This document shows, piece by piece, positions 40,891 to 52,368 of a DNA stretch of 64,000 nucleotides; position 1 is the first letter of the stretch, and the number at the start of each line of letters is the position of its first letter. The stretch comes from Phytoseiulus persimilis (lineage: Eukaryota > Arthropoda > Arachnida > Mesostigmata > Phytoseiidae): assembly GCA_037576195.1 (NCBI GenBank), contig CM075102.1, positions 33,290,745-33,354,744 of the forward strand. The letters are read 5' to 3'. Position numbers and translations under genes: made by a program. The notes below the pieces were generated by a model. That model worked only from the letters and a program-made list of their open reading frames with translations. It was not told the origin of the DNA and ran no database searches.

Positions 40891-40976
40891 TGTGGGCGCA
40901 CAGGGAATCGAATCCCGTTCCCGAGGCCGGCGTTTGCGGCGATATTGGTCGCAGACCACTTTCTGCTCCGGCCCAC
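40891..40976 (-). ncRNA. tRNA-like fold, probably a pseudogene or chance
   Basis: Read on the minus strand from 40976 down, an 86-base segment has several tRNA-like parts. The first six bases (GTGGGC) pair with GCCCAC near the end, leaving an A in the discriminator position. A GCAG/CTGC stem encloses an eight-base loop AAAGTGGT with the GG expected of a D-loop. A TTCGATT loop sits where the T-loop should be and resembles the B-box. Against it: the T-stem has an A-C mismatch at its closing pair, two extra bases lie before the acceptor strand, and no normal anticodon arm with T33 can be drawn. The length would suit a class II tRNA. Treat it as a degenerate tRNA or coincidence. Confidence 0.2.
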
Positions 40977-43923
40977 GGTCAATCGGGACTCTCTGTCGCG
41001 TGTTCCATCATCCATGGTCGACGTGTGAGTATGAGCCTGGCTCGACGCTCACTTTGTTCGAGGACCCCCTAGCATCGGGGGTTCCTAAGACCGCCTGGTT
41101 TGCGTACAGCGTCTCTGACTTCCGATGTTAGCGAGCTGTCTGACTGGTCAATTCCGTTGGGATCCACCGGAGAGCTCTGTACATATTTCAGAAGGTATGC
41201 AAACGCTCCGCCTAGTCTTGGGAGCCAGGGCAAACGTCTTCTCCTCCATTCACCGACAGTGTAAAGCGGGTGAGGACGCGCGAGAGAACAACCCCTCATC
41301 CATTTCAAACGCTTAGGAAAGTCCAGATACGATATGAGCGCTCAGAGAAAACCAATGCATTCGGTCGGGTTAGACAGCAGAAGCACGAATCAGGTGCTTT
41401 CATCGATTCCGCGTAGAGTTCTCAGGATTCGAGGAGCAAGAAGCCAGTTAGTTGGGAAATGTTGAGCCCTGCTTCAGCTCCGAAGGAGAGCATCGGAGGA
41501 CGAGGGAACGCGAATCGGGAAGGGTTCGAAAGGGAAGCCAGCGGTGGAAATCAGGCACTGACGGGGAATCAGGGCGAGGACCGGGCGGGACAGGAGGGAG
41601 CCGGCGGGCGGAACCAAAATTCGGCTTTGAAATGCGAGCAAAAAATGGGAGAGTGACGACGCGGCCGAAACCTGGAGGAAGGCACAAGAGGACGACAAAG
41701 GGCGGAGGAGCAGTAAAGCTGTTGAATTTATCAGCCCACCGCATCTGCTGCCTTACACAAGCGGAAAAGGCCATCTGCACCCTCCCGCTCGTCCACCCCC
41801 ACTTTTCTTCGGACTTCTCCGGTCGTACCCCTTCCCAGCCTCACCCCGTCTGCCCCGCTCCCTCCGAATAGCTACATTAGTCCCCTCTCGCTTCCTCCAT
41901 GTGTCTCCCCTGATTCTCCAAACTGGAAATAACTCTTGTATGTACGGAGTTTGTTGTTCCGCTCGGTCGCTGCTGCAGCAGCCAACGTGGATACAGTAGC
42001 GAAGGAATAAAGCGAACGCTAGAGCGCTCCTGTCTGTTCCATTGAGATGAGGACGCCAGCGGCAGAATGAACATGCAGCTTCATCATGGAAATAAGTGGA
42101 ACGGGAGGATGAGACCACAAGGACTCGGACCCCCCTCCCCGACGGCCTGGCGTTGTGTTTGTTTACACAGCCCGGTCGGCCCCCATACTACGCCGCGGCG
42201 GATATTTCCCCGCCTTTTCCGAGGAATATGATTCTCGAGAAGCAACTGTTTTTGGCTTCCGCCAGACTGGCATTTGGCTCCGAGAAACTGTTCCAGAAGT
42301 TGCCGGAATCGACGACGGAACCAAATGTCGAAGGGAGATGACTCAGCAGAGACCCGAGTATGGGCGAGAATACTCGGATCCGTTTGAACCGCCCCGCATC
42401 TTTTCAATATCGATGGTCTCGAGTTTGGTTTCCTCCGGACTCGTCATTCCATGTTTCTTAATCTGATTCCGTCACACAGGTCGGGTGCTTGGCGCGATCG
42501 AGACAGCCGAAGACGTGTTTCTGCGATCCACCCGCATCTCCCGCAGATGGATGGACTAAAATTCTCATCGTTCGTCGAATCGCAATAGTTATAATCCGAG
42601 CGCGGGAGAATATAAGAACATGTGATGAAGACGGAAAGGGTCAAGACGGGAAGGAAAGGAGGGAGAGAGAGCGATCGGGAACGCAAACCGAAGGGCAAAA
42701 TCCCATCCTATGCCCTCAGGGCTTCGCAGCTCGGTTTCGACACGGGACCCGAAGATTTCCGCTGTGATCGTATCGACCGCGTTCAGTGTGACGACTCTTA
42801 TCGTCCTAGACTTGAACTCTGCTCACTAACTCGGATCACTCGCACCTCTCTGTAGCGAACCTGGCCGATTCCCGAACCTGCGCACCTTGCGCTCCGAGAG
42901 CTCGGAGGCTCAGGCGAGCTCACATGCGCCTCCCCCGTTGAGAGTAAAACCATAAAGCTCTCACCGAGGAGAGAATCGTTGGAGACGACTCTCGGGGAGT
43001 CCATGACAGCGGACGCATCGATTCGGAGCGCACGGAACGAGGTGTTCTGCGAGCGTATATTTTCCAACGGACGGGAGAGGAGTTTTCCAGATAGACCTTC
43101 TATCCGATAGAATGAGCTCGGCATGAGATCATGGCCAGCCCGTGGAACTCGCGCTTCGATTATGGCCGCCGTCACCGCTGAGTAGCGGCGGTAAAAGCTG
43201 GACGACTTTAGCAGGAAAAGAGGAGGGAGAACAAGCTCGGGAAAGAAAGCACAAAAGAACCCTGGCCTGTCCCCACCAGGCTCGCTCTCGACCGGCTGAC
43301 TGACTGGATCTTTGTTTGGCCCCCTTCGCTCCCTGATTCTCCGGCCCACAGGCAGGAGGCCGCCCAGGAGGCGAGCTGCCAGACAGGCAAGGAGAAGAGC
43401 CTGACGGAAGCGGCGGCCCAAATCTCCTCCACCATTGTGCGGTTGCCGCCACGGACCACTCCAGAGTCAATACTCACGAAGAATTTTTGACAGCAGAACT
43501 CACTCCGGACAACATATTTATCGGAGGCTTTCTTTACGTCCGTACGACCGGCTATCCCTCATACGACAACAAAAACAGTTTCCGCCGACTCCGTGGAAAG
43601 AATGTCCGAGTGAAGAGAGTCCTGAACGGTTCCGGCGGAGAGCCGCCGATTCAGCGACGGGCGTTTGGCCGAGCCCTTGGGGTACTCGAGTTCAAATCGA
43701 TTCAGTTCTTCGCAAATGCGTATGTTGTTGGATTTTCCCGCGTTTTCGGCTCCTCTTCGGCTCCCGTTCATGGCTGGTCGGAGATCCGCGCTCGGTGACG
43801 CAACTCTCGACCATGGGAGCAGTGAGCGAAGTTTCACATTCTTCCGCCACGTACCCCATGCGCGAGCAACTCGAGGAGACGAGCTAACGACAAGGTCTCG
43901 TTTCTCTCAACCCGGGACGATTA

Positions 43924-44898
43924 GTGGAAGCGATAACTCGGCATCGTGGTGCTACCCTCTGTTGTGTAGCTGTTCTCGTCGGTGTTTCTGTCGAAACTAA
44001 CAAATATTCGCGCATTCTCTGTTTGCATGGCAGGCACCTCCGACCCAGACTCGAAAAGGGAAGGAGCGGACTTGCTGTTCATCGCGGGGCTGGCGATGAA
44101 GGTGGTTGCGGAGCTGCTGTCGACGGGAGGCTCGACAATCGGAATCCATACCGACTCGACCGATTAGCTCGCGTCGGGAGCCGCTCGGTCCGGGCGGTGC
44201 CTCTTATTAGCACTCGACCGCATACGGCAGCAGAAGGAACGGAGTTATATGGCTTCCTCGAGATTGGCCCGCTCGCTGAACAATATCGATTGGTCGAGGA
44301 TGCGGCGACTTCTGACACCGGCATGACCGCCGCCTCCCTCCAAGCTTCGTCACCTTTTTTCGTGAGCGCTGACGAATTCAACAGTCTGGAGATCCGAAGC
44401 CCGCACGTATTTGGCTTTTTTACGGAGCGGGGCAACTCCCGGAGGGAATCCTCTGTTCCAGGAGCTTTGCCATACCCGATCCTAACCCGGGCCGATCGCT
44501 CCCTCTCTCTGAGGGCTTCAGTGAATCCTGTGAGTTTCGGTGATGGAGCCCGCGAACGGAGACGCTCAGGGAAGGATCGCGGTGGATCTTTCGGGCGGCC
44601 TCGCCCTCCCCGACTCTCGGCACGACCCGTTGAACACTCCGCCATCGACATACCGGTGCAAAGAGAAGCACCGCGGCCGAAAAAGCCGCTCGCGAGGGCG
44701 AGTCGAGCGGCGGTGGCGGGTGCGTTGCAGGGCATAACGCGACCAGAGAAAACAAAAAAGAAACCGGAACAGCGGTTCCGTTCTTGCGCCACCTGCTCCG
44801 CTCGAGCCACCTGCTCGGCTGGCATCGCTCGTGAATGTTTTCCGGTCCGATTGATTTCTGCGGCAGAACCCCGCGCCGCCGAGCGATTCGCTGAATGA
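43924..44898 (+). CDS. Long ORF of uncertain status (antiparallel pair, plus member)
   Basis: The longest plus ORF in the window, open for 324 codons; the first in-frame ATG is at 44323, leaving 192 codons. I do not recognise the product. It has a middle segment of ordinary composition (for example ASSPFFVSADEFNSLEIRSP), then an R/P/K-rich part, then a C-terminal patch with four cysteines in a CATCSARATCSAG arrangement. No signal peptide, membrane segment or domain is clear. The minus strand is open for 295 codons over 44079-44966, so at most one of the pair is likely to be real. Local sequence is GC-rich, which lowers stop frequency and makes chance openness more plausible. Confidence 0.2.
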   Translation: MEAITRHRGATLCCVAVLVGVSVETNKYSRILCLHGRHLRPRLEKGRSGLAVHRGAGDEGGCGAAVDGRLDNRNPYRLDRLARVGSRSVRAVPLISTRPHTAAEGTELYGFLEIGPLAEQYRLVEDAATSDTGMTAASLQASSPFFVSADEFNSLEIRSPHVFGFFTERGNSRRESSVPGALPYPILTRADRSLSLRASVNPVSFGDGARERRRSGKDRGGSFGRPRPPRLSARPVEHSAIDIPVQREAPRPKKPLARASRAAVAGALQGITRPEKTKKKPEQRFRSCATCSARATCSAGIARECFPVRLISAAEPRAAERFAE

Positions 44899-44966
44899 GC
44901 CGCGGCTGGAGTATTTCGCGGCGCAGATGAGCCCTGGAATCCCTCGTTGCGCCGAACAGCCTTCAA
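44079..44966 (-). CDS. Long ORF of uncertain status (antiparallel pair, minus member)
   Basis: A minus frame open for 295 codons that overlaps almost all of the plus ORF at 43924-44898. The listed first codon is TTG; the first ATG lies about 47 codons inside. The translation is alanine-, arginine- and serine-rich with no recognisable domain. It is recorded because the double openness is unusual for this window, not because a product can be named. Confidence 0.12.
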   Translation of the reverse strand: MKAVRRNEGFQGSSAPRNTPAAAHSANRSAARGSAAEINRTGKHSRAMPAEQVARAEQVAQERNRCSGFFFVFSGRVMPCNAPATAARLALASGFFGRGASLCTGMSMAECSTGRAESRGGRGRPKDPPRSFPERLRSRAPSPKLTGFTEALRERERSARVRIGYGKAPGTEDSLRELPRSVKKPNTCGLRISRLLNSSALTKKGDEAWREAAVMPVSEVAASSTNRYCSASGPISRKPYNSVPSAAVCGRVLIRGTARTERLPTRANRSSRYGFRLSSLPSTAAPQPPSSPAPR

Positions 44967-45779
44967 CCCCTTATCGAGAAGTCAAGTCATCGCCTCGGAG
45001 TTCTCCCATCGCTCAGCGGAGTTAAGAGCTGACGGGGTCCAGTGGTTTTTGCGTTCATCAGCTGTTTTACGCTACGCTGGGAAATCTCGAGTACGGGTGG
45101 GACGGTGCCTGAGCACGCCGAGAAGGTTGGCGAGAAGTGGAGGGGAACGACGTCGTGGCATGCCGCGCCCTCGGTGTATCGGGATTTCCGTGTTGAGATC
45201 AATGTTCGATTCTCGGAGAGTTCCAGATGGAAACGGACTCCGGTTCTCGGGTCACGCTGATATGTGCCGCTGAGACGCCTCCGATATCCTCCTCGAAGGG
45301 GGGCGCCCCCCGGGGGTACGCGCATCAGGTGTGCTCCCGGTGTCAGAAACCTTTATTCCAATCAAAGGCGCTCCGAAATCCTCCCGAGAGTTTGTGGCGA
45401 TGATGGCGCGGAATCGTTGCAGCGTCAGCTCTCGTGACTCGCTCGTTCCTCCCTCGCCGGCTTGCCTGTGTCGTCTTGAGAATACTGTAAGAGAATACCT
45501 CAACGAGAGAATGAGGTGCGCGCCTGTTCGTTGGCCTGCCCGACCGCCGTTCAAGCAGCCGCCTGCTCTGTGCCTGTTCGCTGACCTCGGTTTAGTCGGA
45601 ATCTCAGCTGATGGCGGAGTGAGTGAGGCACTCGACAACAGATGGTTCGCTAACTGACTCGACTGGCTGGCTGGCTGAGTTCGCCGGCTAGGTTGCTCAC
45701 TAGCTAGTCGGTCATTCGCATGCTTTCTCTCTGGTTCATCGGTCGGTGGTTCACCCAACCACCGCTCGAGCCGCTTTCT

Positions 45780-45800
45780 CCCCCCCCCCCCCCCCCCCCC
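45780..45800. repeat. Poly-C run, 21 bases
   Basis: The longest homopolymer in the window, preceded by a pyrimidine stretch. Its exact length is likely to be unreliable in the assembly. Confidence 0.9.
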
Positions 45801-47849
45801 ATTCGTTCACTGGCCGTGTCGTCTATATCAAAATGAGCGTGAGTCAGGCAAGCGGGAGCCTCCACAGAAGCGGCCGCCGAAGAATAGGCTCAATAGTCCA
45901 ACATAAACAGCGCTCTATTCGCTCAATAGGGGAAGATGCGTTCGTCGATGGATATTCGTGGTATGCGCTCTTGGATGTCGGCGTCGTCCAGACACACTCC
46001 CCATCTCGGCCCAGGAGGCGAAAGGTCTGGAGCAGTCGAGCTCGACAAACAGCAGTTCAGCGACAAAAGAAGAAGAGGAAAAAGTGAAAGAAAAACGGAT
46101 GAGCGCGCGAGCGAGCGGGTGGGCGACCCCGCGCACCAAGCAAGCGGGTCGAGCCCAAATGAGTCCTTTGTGGATTGAGTTGCAAGGCGTGTGAGCAGGG
46201 AGAGGTAGAAATCCAAGTCGATAGAAGGGGCTCGCCGTCGACTCGGGGCGACTCGATCCGTGCGTCGTTTACTCGGAAGAGTGAACTGATAGAGGAATTA
46301 CTTCTGCGCGTCCTTCTCCCCCGCCCAGTCACCGCATAAGAAGGAACAGGCGACTCGGACGAGGAATAAGGATCCCAGCAGGAGCGTGCGAAAGGGTTCT
46401 CCTGAAGGTGAGGTTTCGCGCGTCCTCGCGGGCGGGAACGAAGCTGCGACTGATTTCCTTGTGGCACCGTCCTTCAACTTTCTGCAGCTCGGGACCACGG
46501 GTTCGTAACTCAGCGGACCGGGATTGGAGGGCTCTCGGTGTCCAAGTGCCGCTGGACCGTGTTCATTATCATCGGTTGACGAGCAGCCATTTAGAGGGTT
46601 GTTTCTGCTGCTTGCTGATTCCGCTGCTGCTCATGTTGTTCTCGCTCGTTGCCTCCTTGACCCTGCCCAGCAGAGTATGTCGGACCATATCGTGGCGTAG
46701 CCGGATGGACACGATGTTTCTCGCCGTGACGATACCTGCTCGATGACCGCGGTCGCCTTCGTTGCCTCTACCATTTCCAGTCGCTGCCCCCTCCTCCTCT
46801 CTTGCGTTCCCGTTGATACGGCGTGAAGAAGTTATTGCTTGTGGGGAGGGGGAGAGGCAGGCAAAGTCGGAGGGAGCTCGCTTCGGCAGGAGCAAACCAC
46901 GGCGGGCGAGCGGGACGCCGTCAACGGGAACGAGTCGAACTCGGAGAAGGAGCCGGGAAGGAAGAAATGGGAGTTCGGTCGGGGGGAGCCCCTACGCCTC
47001 AAATTGAAGCCGGCTGAGCGAGAGAATCGGAGCAGAGGAACACCGAGAGCGACGGTAGTCGGGCTCGCAGCGAGGCTTGACCAGAAAGAGGCAGAAACCC
47101 AGCAGTGGAGGGGCGGAGGACTAGAGGAGCAACGTCGGAAGATAAGAACGAAGTCAATGTGCTGCAAATGATGTGGACGGAGACTCATCCGTTAATGTGA
47201 GCACACGTGGAACGATATCGATCACACGGCTTCTCGAGTGCGCTGGCCCAGATGTTCTGAACGTTCGCGTATGAGTCCCATAATCAGCTTGTTGTCGCTA
47301 GGGAGGCAAGAAACATGCTCCGACTTTGATTATGAATACAGTGGCATTGGCTCGCGTGCACAGCTGTCATCTCCCTTTCTCTTCGGGCGATGTTCCCGCT
47401 TTCCCTTCCCCTCGCCATCTTGCAACCGGTATGGTTAGATGGTTCGTTGATCGGCCATGCGATTCCTCAGCTCGCTCGTTCATTCCGTCGATTGATTCTA
47501 GCCAACGGCGATTCTCTCCACAGCCTGAAACCCATTCCCCCCGTTCATTCTTTTCCGCGTGATCCCCGTGCGCCCCTCCCGCACCGATGTCCCTTCTCCC
47601 CGAAGTCCCCGCCCCTTCCATTCGCTCTCCCTCCCGTTATCCCTCAGTTCTCCGATATTGGCTATATTTATCGTTCCATGGCTCGATTCGCGTCTCTTGT
47701 CCTCATCGCTGTCGTCGCCGCCACTTAGTCGAAACGCCCAGCTTCTTCAGGAAACGATCGCGCGTCCATAGAGAGGACAGCGGCTGTCAAGGGTAAGGAA
47801 TGAACAAGTACCAAACCAAGCTTGCTCTCCAACCAACTGACCACTCTGC

Positions 47850-48437
47850 CTACGAGCCTCTCGGTCGGTCGGTCCAGTTGCTAACCGGTGTCGGTCCCCG
47901 TTCCGCTCCTCTCCCTTCGTCTCCATTCCTCTCTCTCTCTCCTCCGGACGACAAACGAAATGACCGAGTGGGCGAGCAGGCAGTGCTGGAGGCAAGGAGG
48001 CGATTGAGTGCTCGGGGGTCCGACTGGCGGCTCGACTCCCCATCTGTCTGCCCGCTATCTTTAAGCTTCTGTGTCGTCTGCGGCAACGAGAAACCCAGGT
48101 GCTTGGAGGGGAGCAAGCCGCCGTTGTAAATATCGAGCTTGATATTCAATGAACCCGATACTCCATTTGGGAAATTTGCCGGTGGCGGCAGCCCTTGTGA
48201 CGACTCAGTAGCGATGGTAGTTGTCGCCGTCGTCGTTTGTCGAGGCGTCATTGGAGGAGATGTTCGGTGAAGGCTCTCACTGATGACATTGCTTGTTTCG
48301 GTGTTGATTGGGAGGAATATCGAAGGATGGCCGAAGGCTGCAGAGGCATCGTAAAGACGGGGATCATCCAGCAGGAAAATGTTCTGGATCGGGAAATTCG
48401 ATTCCGACAACAACGTCAAGGGAGCTTGAGTGGTCAT
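47850..48437 (-). CDS. Possible first coding exon of a minus-strand gene, unknown
   Basis: Reading leftward, the first ATG after an in-frame stop (TGA at 48476-48474) is at 48437, and the frame stays open for 195 codons to 47850. The first 115 residues look like an unstructured regulator or secreted-protein N-terminus. The start is MTTQAPLTLLSESNFPIQN, followed by hydrophobic and proline patches, a threonine run (TPRQTTTATTTIATES) and a segment SLNIKLDIYNGG. The rest turns into low-complexity S/R/G sequence and is probably not coding. A strong donor-like CA|GTGAGA lies at 48279-48278, which would end a 158-base exon at 48280. No domain or family is recognised, and the start context is weak. 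Confidence 0.3.
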   Translation of the reverse strand: MTTQAPLTLLSESNFPIQNIFLLDDPRLYDASAAFGHPSIFLPINTETSNVISESLHRTSPPMTPRQTTTATTTIATESSQGLPPPANFPNGVSGSLNIKLDIYNGGLLPSKHLGFSLPQTTQKLKDSGQTDGESSRQSDPRALNRLLASSTACSPTRSFRLSSGGERERNGDEGRGAERGPTPVSNWTDRPRGS

Positions 48438-48728
48438 CAACAAACTCTCAAGAGACCGGGCGACCGGCGAGAGTCAACAGTATGTCACAAGATTTTCGGG
48501 CCCGGGTTAGACATCCTGTTTTCCGCGGAGATTCGTTACCCGCGGTCACCATGTGCTTTCTGTCTCGTTCACGGTCCCTCCCCCCTCCCCCTGGTGGGTG
48601 CTCCACTCCTGGGGAGATCCTCGCCATCCGACTCCGAGGCTGGACTCGCTCCCGAGCGCCCTATCAAGGGTAGCGCTCTCGTTGGTTGCTAGAAGCTGTT
48701 CCTTCCTCGACAGTGTGCCATCCATAGC

Positions 48729-48744
48729 AATGATGATGATGATG
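48729..48744. repeat. GAT trinucleotide repeat
   Basis: About five ATG/GAT units in a row (ATGATGATGATGATGAG). A short simple repeat. Confidence 0.75.
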
Positions 48745-50976
48745 AGCTTGACTCGCGGCGGAACAGCAGCAAACGGTGTCGACGAAGACGACTCCAGGGG
48801 AGCCAGGGAGTGCAAACGAAAGCCAGGAGAAACAGGCTAGGGTTGGTTGGTTCTTCGTCGTTTGGTTGGTCGGATGGCGGGCGGGCGAGCGAGCGGGTGG
48901 GCTCCGAATTTGATATCATTAAGGCCGCCGCCAAGGGTGTGGAAGAAGAGGTGCCGCGGCTGCAGCTGCCACTGGCGACGACGACGTTCGTGGGGGTTGA
49001 GGAACAGGAGGCTACGAGAACGATTCGGAGAGAACTGAAGAGTTCAAGCAGAAGGGTAGGGGGGGATTCGTGTGGGGTGGGGGGCGGCGAGTCGGTCGCG
49101 GACGGAGCGTCTAGGACAGAGTCAGGGGGCGGGGACAAGGGGAAAGGATGAGGGGAGGGTCGAGAGAGAGGTTTGGAAGAGGTTGGGGAAGAAGGAAGAG
49201 GGCAAGGGGGTAGCGTTCGCTTAGTTCATCGTTTGAATCCGAGGACGGACCGACCGCCGCCGCGGCGTTGACAGTTTTTGACTTTGAGGAACACGTTCGC
49301 GAGAGGGTGCCGATCGGGGAGCGAGGGGAGCCGTTCGACCCACGGAACCGGGGACCGAAAACGACGACAGAAGGAAAGGCGGAATGGACGGTGGGTAAGA
49401 ACGGAGGCGAATGAAAGGAGAAGAGGGGTTGAGCCACGGACGGGCGGACGCGCGAGCGGGCCATGCGGCCAGCGGACGGGCGAAACGAGGGGAGCGTAGA
49501 AAGAAGAAGCGAAAGGAAAGATGTCGAGCTCGGTGAGCGATGGCAGTAATTGTCTCTTCGTTGGTTGGCGAGCGGAAAACCGAGAAAAAACCTCACAGCC
49601 AACCGAACAGCCAGCGGAGAGCTCCGGCTGAGACGACGTTCGAGCAGCCCAGGGGGGGAGACGGGGTAGGGGAGGGTCGCCGCCGCCGCCGCCGCCATAG
49701 TCTACGACGAATCTTATCGACGGAGATGGACGACGGAGGTCACAAGCAGCAGCAGCACGGAACGTGATAACGACACCACTGAGCCTAATAAAGTTATACG
49801 CGGCCAGCAGAGCAGCCGCAGCTCTCGGTCGGCAAGTTCCTCCGTCGCTTTGACTAAGGCTCACGCTGTGCTTTCTTTCGGAACACCCAAGTTTTTGTGG
49901 TCGCCTTCTTCGCTTGCCCACCCGGACGCCCGCTCCTCTGCTTCCCTTATTCATGAATGGCTAACAAGTTATAAACATCTGCTATAAACAAACGTTACCG
50001 AGCCGCTCGGTGTTCTCTCAAACCGGGTACTTCCGGCAGTAATCAGTTCTCACGCGCCTACGAGATGTCCATCTCTACTCCGTTGATTGCGTTCCAACAA
50101 CCGTTCGGGCAGAGGAGTAATGGGTGTCGCGCTCCCGAAATTCAACGGAACCGAAAGTTAACTGCGAAGGGAGTCCCTCAGCGTGCGTCTCCGAGGACCG
50201 GTTGTTCGGAGCAAGTCTACACAGCCGAGACTTCATTAGCTTCCGCTAGAATCTTGCTTCTATGCGAGAGATCAACCGCGTGCACTCGATAAGTCCATGG
50301 CCGGGACGGTCCCGCTGCAGAGCTATCCGGGATCAGAGCAGCATCCTGAATTCCTGGTCCCGGAGACCACCGCCGCAGTGCATAATTCAGCATTTACTTG
50401 TGGGCACGGTGACCGTTGGAGCACGCGAGAAGTTGCTTGGAATGACACCGCCAGACCTCAGATTTCCGCGTGCAGTCGGTGCTTGCTGGGCTTGAAATAA
50501 CCGAGGAGATGAGGTGTCAGCTCGAATTAGCTGAGAGTCCCGCGGCCTCGTGAGGTTGTCTGCATCGATTCGAGCTCGGTTAACCCGTGATGGCGGCGGG
50601 CTCCGAGGACCAGCGGTCGGGCGACAAGTCAGTCAGACGGTGGTCGGTCAGCCGCTCGAGTAGCTGTCTGAGCAAGGACCCGGAGGAGTCAGTCAGTCAC
50701 TTAGCCACTCGAGCAACGACACTGTTTGCTAGCTTCTTGCTGTCGGAAGACGGAGACGAGAGGAGCAGGAAAAAAGTGGAAGAGGGTCAATGATTCGAGC
50801 CTACGTTCTGTTCTTCCAATCCGTGCGCTCCCACCTGTCAGGGAGAGCGGCTTCGCACCGATATGAGGGAAGCAGAAGAGGGGCGAGGGAAACTGGGGTA
50901 ACATTTGGGCATTGAGGGGGAAAGAAGGTGGAAAGGGAGAGGAGGCGGAACGGGGCTGAAGGAGACAACGAGGGGA

Positions 50977-50995
50977 GGGGGGGGGGGGGGGGGGG
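50977..50995. repeat. Poly-G run, 19 bases
   Basis: An uninterrupted G19 tract at the end of a long purine-rich segment starting near 50860. It could form G-quadruplex structure; its exact length may be an assembly approximation. Confidence 0.9.
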
Positions 50996-51646
50996 AAAGC
51001 CACGGGTCGGATTGAAAAGAGCTACGAGGGCGATCTCCGATTCTCTCCTGACGATTCAGACTATCTTAAAAGGAGAGAGCTGACGGAGGTACTCATCGGA
51101 ATTTTCCGTGCACCATCAATTATTTCCGGATGCCAGAAACGCGCTCAGTACTCCTCAGACCGATCGCTGAGACGTTTTGGTGATACTCCATCGGAAATCA
51201 AACCAAACATTCAGCAAGCGAAGCGCGGTGGATAATCTCGCGCTCTACGTGGTGACCTGGCGGCTGGGGGTCGCGTTTGTCTTCGTGGGGACGGAGGCAA
51301 ATCGATCGGACACAGATCGGCCGGACGGCTAGTTGAGCGAGTCGCAGTCGCGCTATGGGATCATCGCTTAGGAAACTCTGCAAGCAGAGTTAAGTCAGGC
51401 CCGGCCACGGCAGTCTGCAGATTCGCCTTGCCGCCAGTAGCTGAGTGGAGAGGGTCCTCGTCCTCCGTGGGACCAACGACGGCGGGCCGGGGGAGGCTTG
51501 CAGTGAGCCCGCTCCCGGAGGGCTTCGAAGGGGAGTCGAGGAAAGCCGGGAGGGGAAGGAATGTTCAGGGGCGGGGGAAGTAACTCCTGGCGTCTCCATT
51601 TAGCCCGAGCTGACTGAGTCTCTCTCCCGTGGCTGTTCATCGTCTA

Positions 51647-51663
51647 CTGCTGCTGCTGCTGCT
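51647..51663. repeat. CTG trinucleotide repeat
   Basis: Five CTG units in a row. No coding frame supported. Confidence 0.8.
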
Positions 51664-51737
51664 CCCGAGCGGACGGGAAGAACCGAACGGAACGCAACTC
51701 ATGGACAGGAGAGTGAGACAACAGGGGATGAGTATTG

Positions 51738-51748
51738 TATATATATAG
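51738..51748 (+). promoter_or_regulatory. TATA-like motif
   Basis: TATATATATAG in otherwise GC-rich sequence. It resembles a TATA box, but no initiator match or coding start could be placed downstream. Confidence 0.12.
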
Positions 51749-52352
51749 CTGGCAAGGGGCACGACGGATAACCGAAGTGGAGTGGGGTCACCGGGAGAAC
51801 CGGCTCGGTCTGAGGGGAAAGAGGGTAGGACAGAGCCGCAGACGAAGAAGAGTGGAACAAAAAGCTTACGTGACCCGATGTGCGGCGCGATGTACTCCTG
51901 CAGCCGCCGCCGCCACCGCTCCCACTCCTAAATGCCAATCTGCAAATGGACCGGCGCCATTTCAATGTCTTGCAGTTCAGCCTAACAGGCAACGCTAGTT
52001 GTGAGTCTTGAATGAGTCACTCGACAGTTCCGGCCGACTCTCTAGCAGCTTCGAAGTTCTTAATTTGCAATGCTACTTCGATATCTGCCGCGGAGGAGCT
52101 TTCTTTCATCAATCTACTGCCTTCCCCTCCTCACTTGGTATTCCGATCACCCGACTAGCTCGCTGAAGGTCCCGCTACGAGCGGCTGAAACACTGGCTTG
52201 ATTTGCTCTTCCTTTGAGAACCACACCGAGACAACGGCGGCCGTCATCGACCCAAGGCCGCGAACAGAGAACCAAGATGCTGCTGTTGGACAGGAGATCG
52301 AGGTGCGAGTTCCCGCCTGCCTACCGGAGAGCCTGTGTCAAGATGTAAATCA

Positions 52353-52368
52353 CCCCCCCCCCCCCCCC
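52353..52368. repeat. Poly-C run, 16 bases
   Basis: An uninterrupted C16 tract. Confidence 0.9.

Noticed and set aside
49226..49954. 242-codon minus ORF
   Set aside because: It translates pyrimidine-rich, CCG-repeat DNA into P/R/S-rich text with a poly-Gly run. Other frames in the same place are also open.
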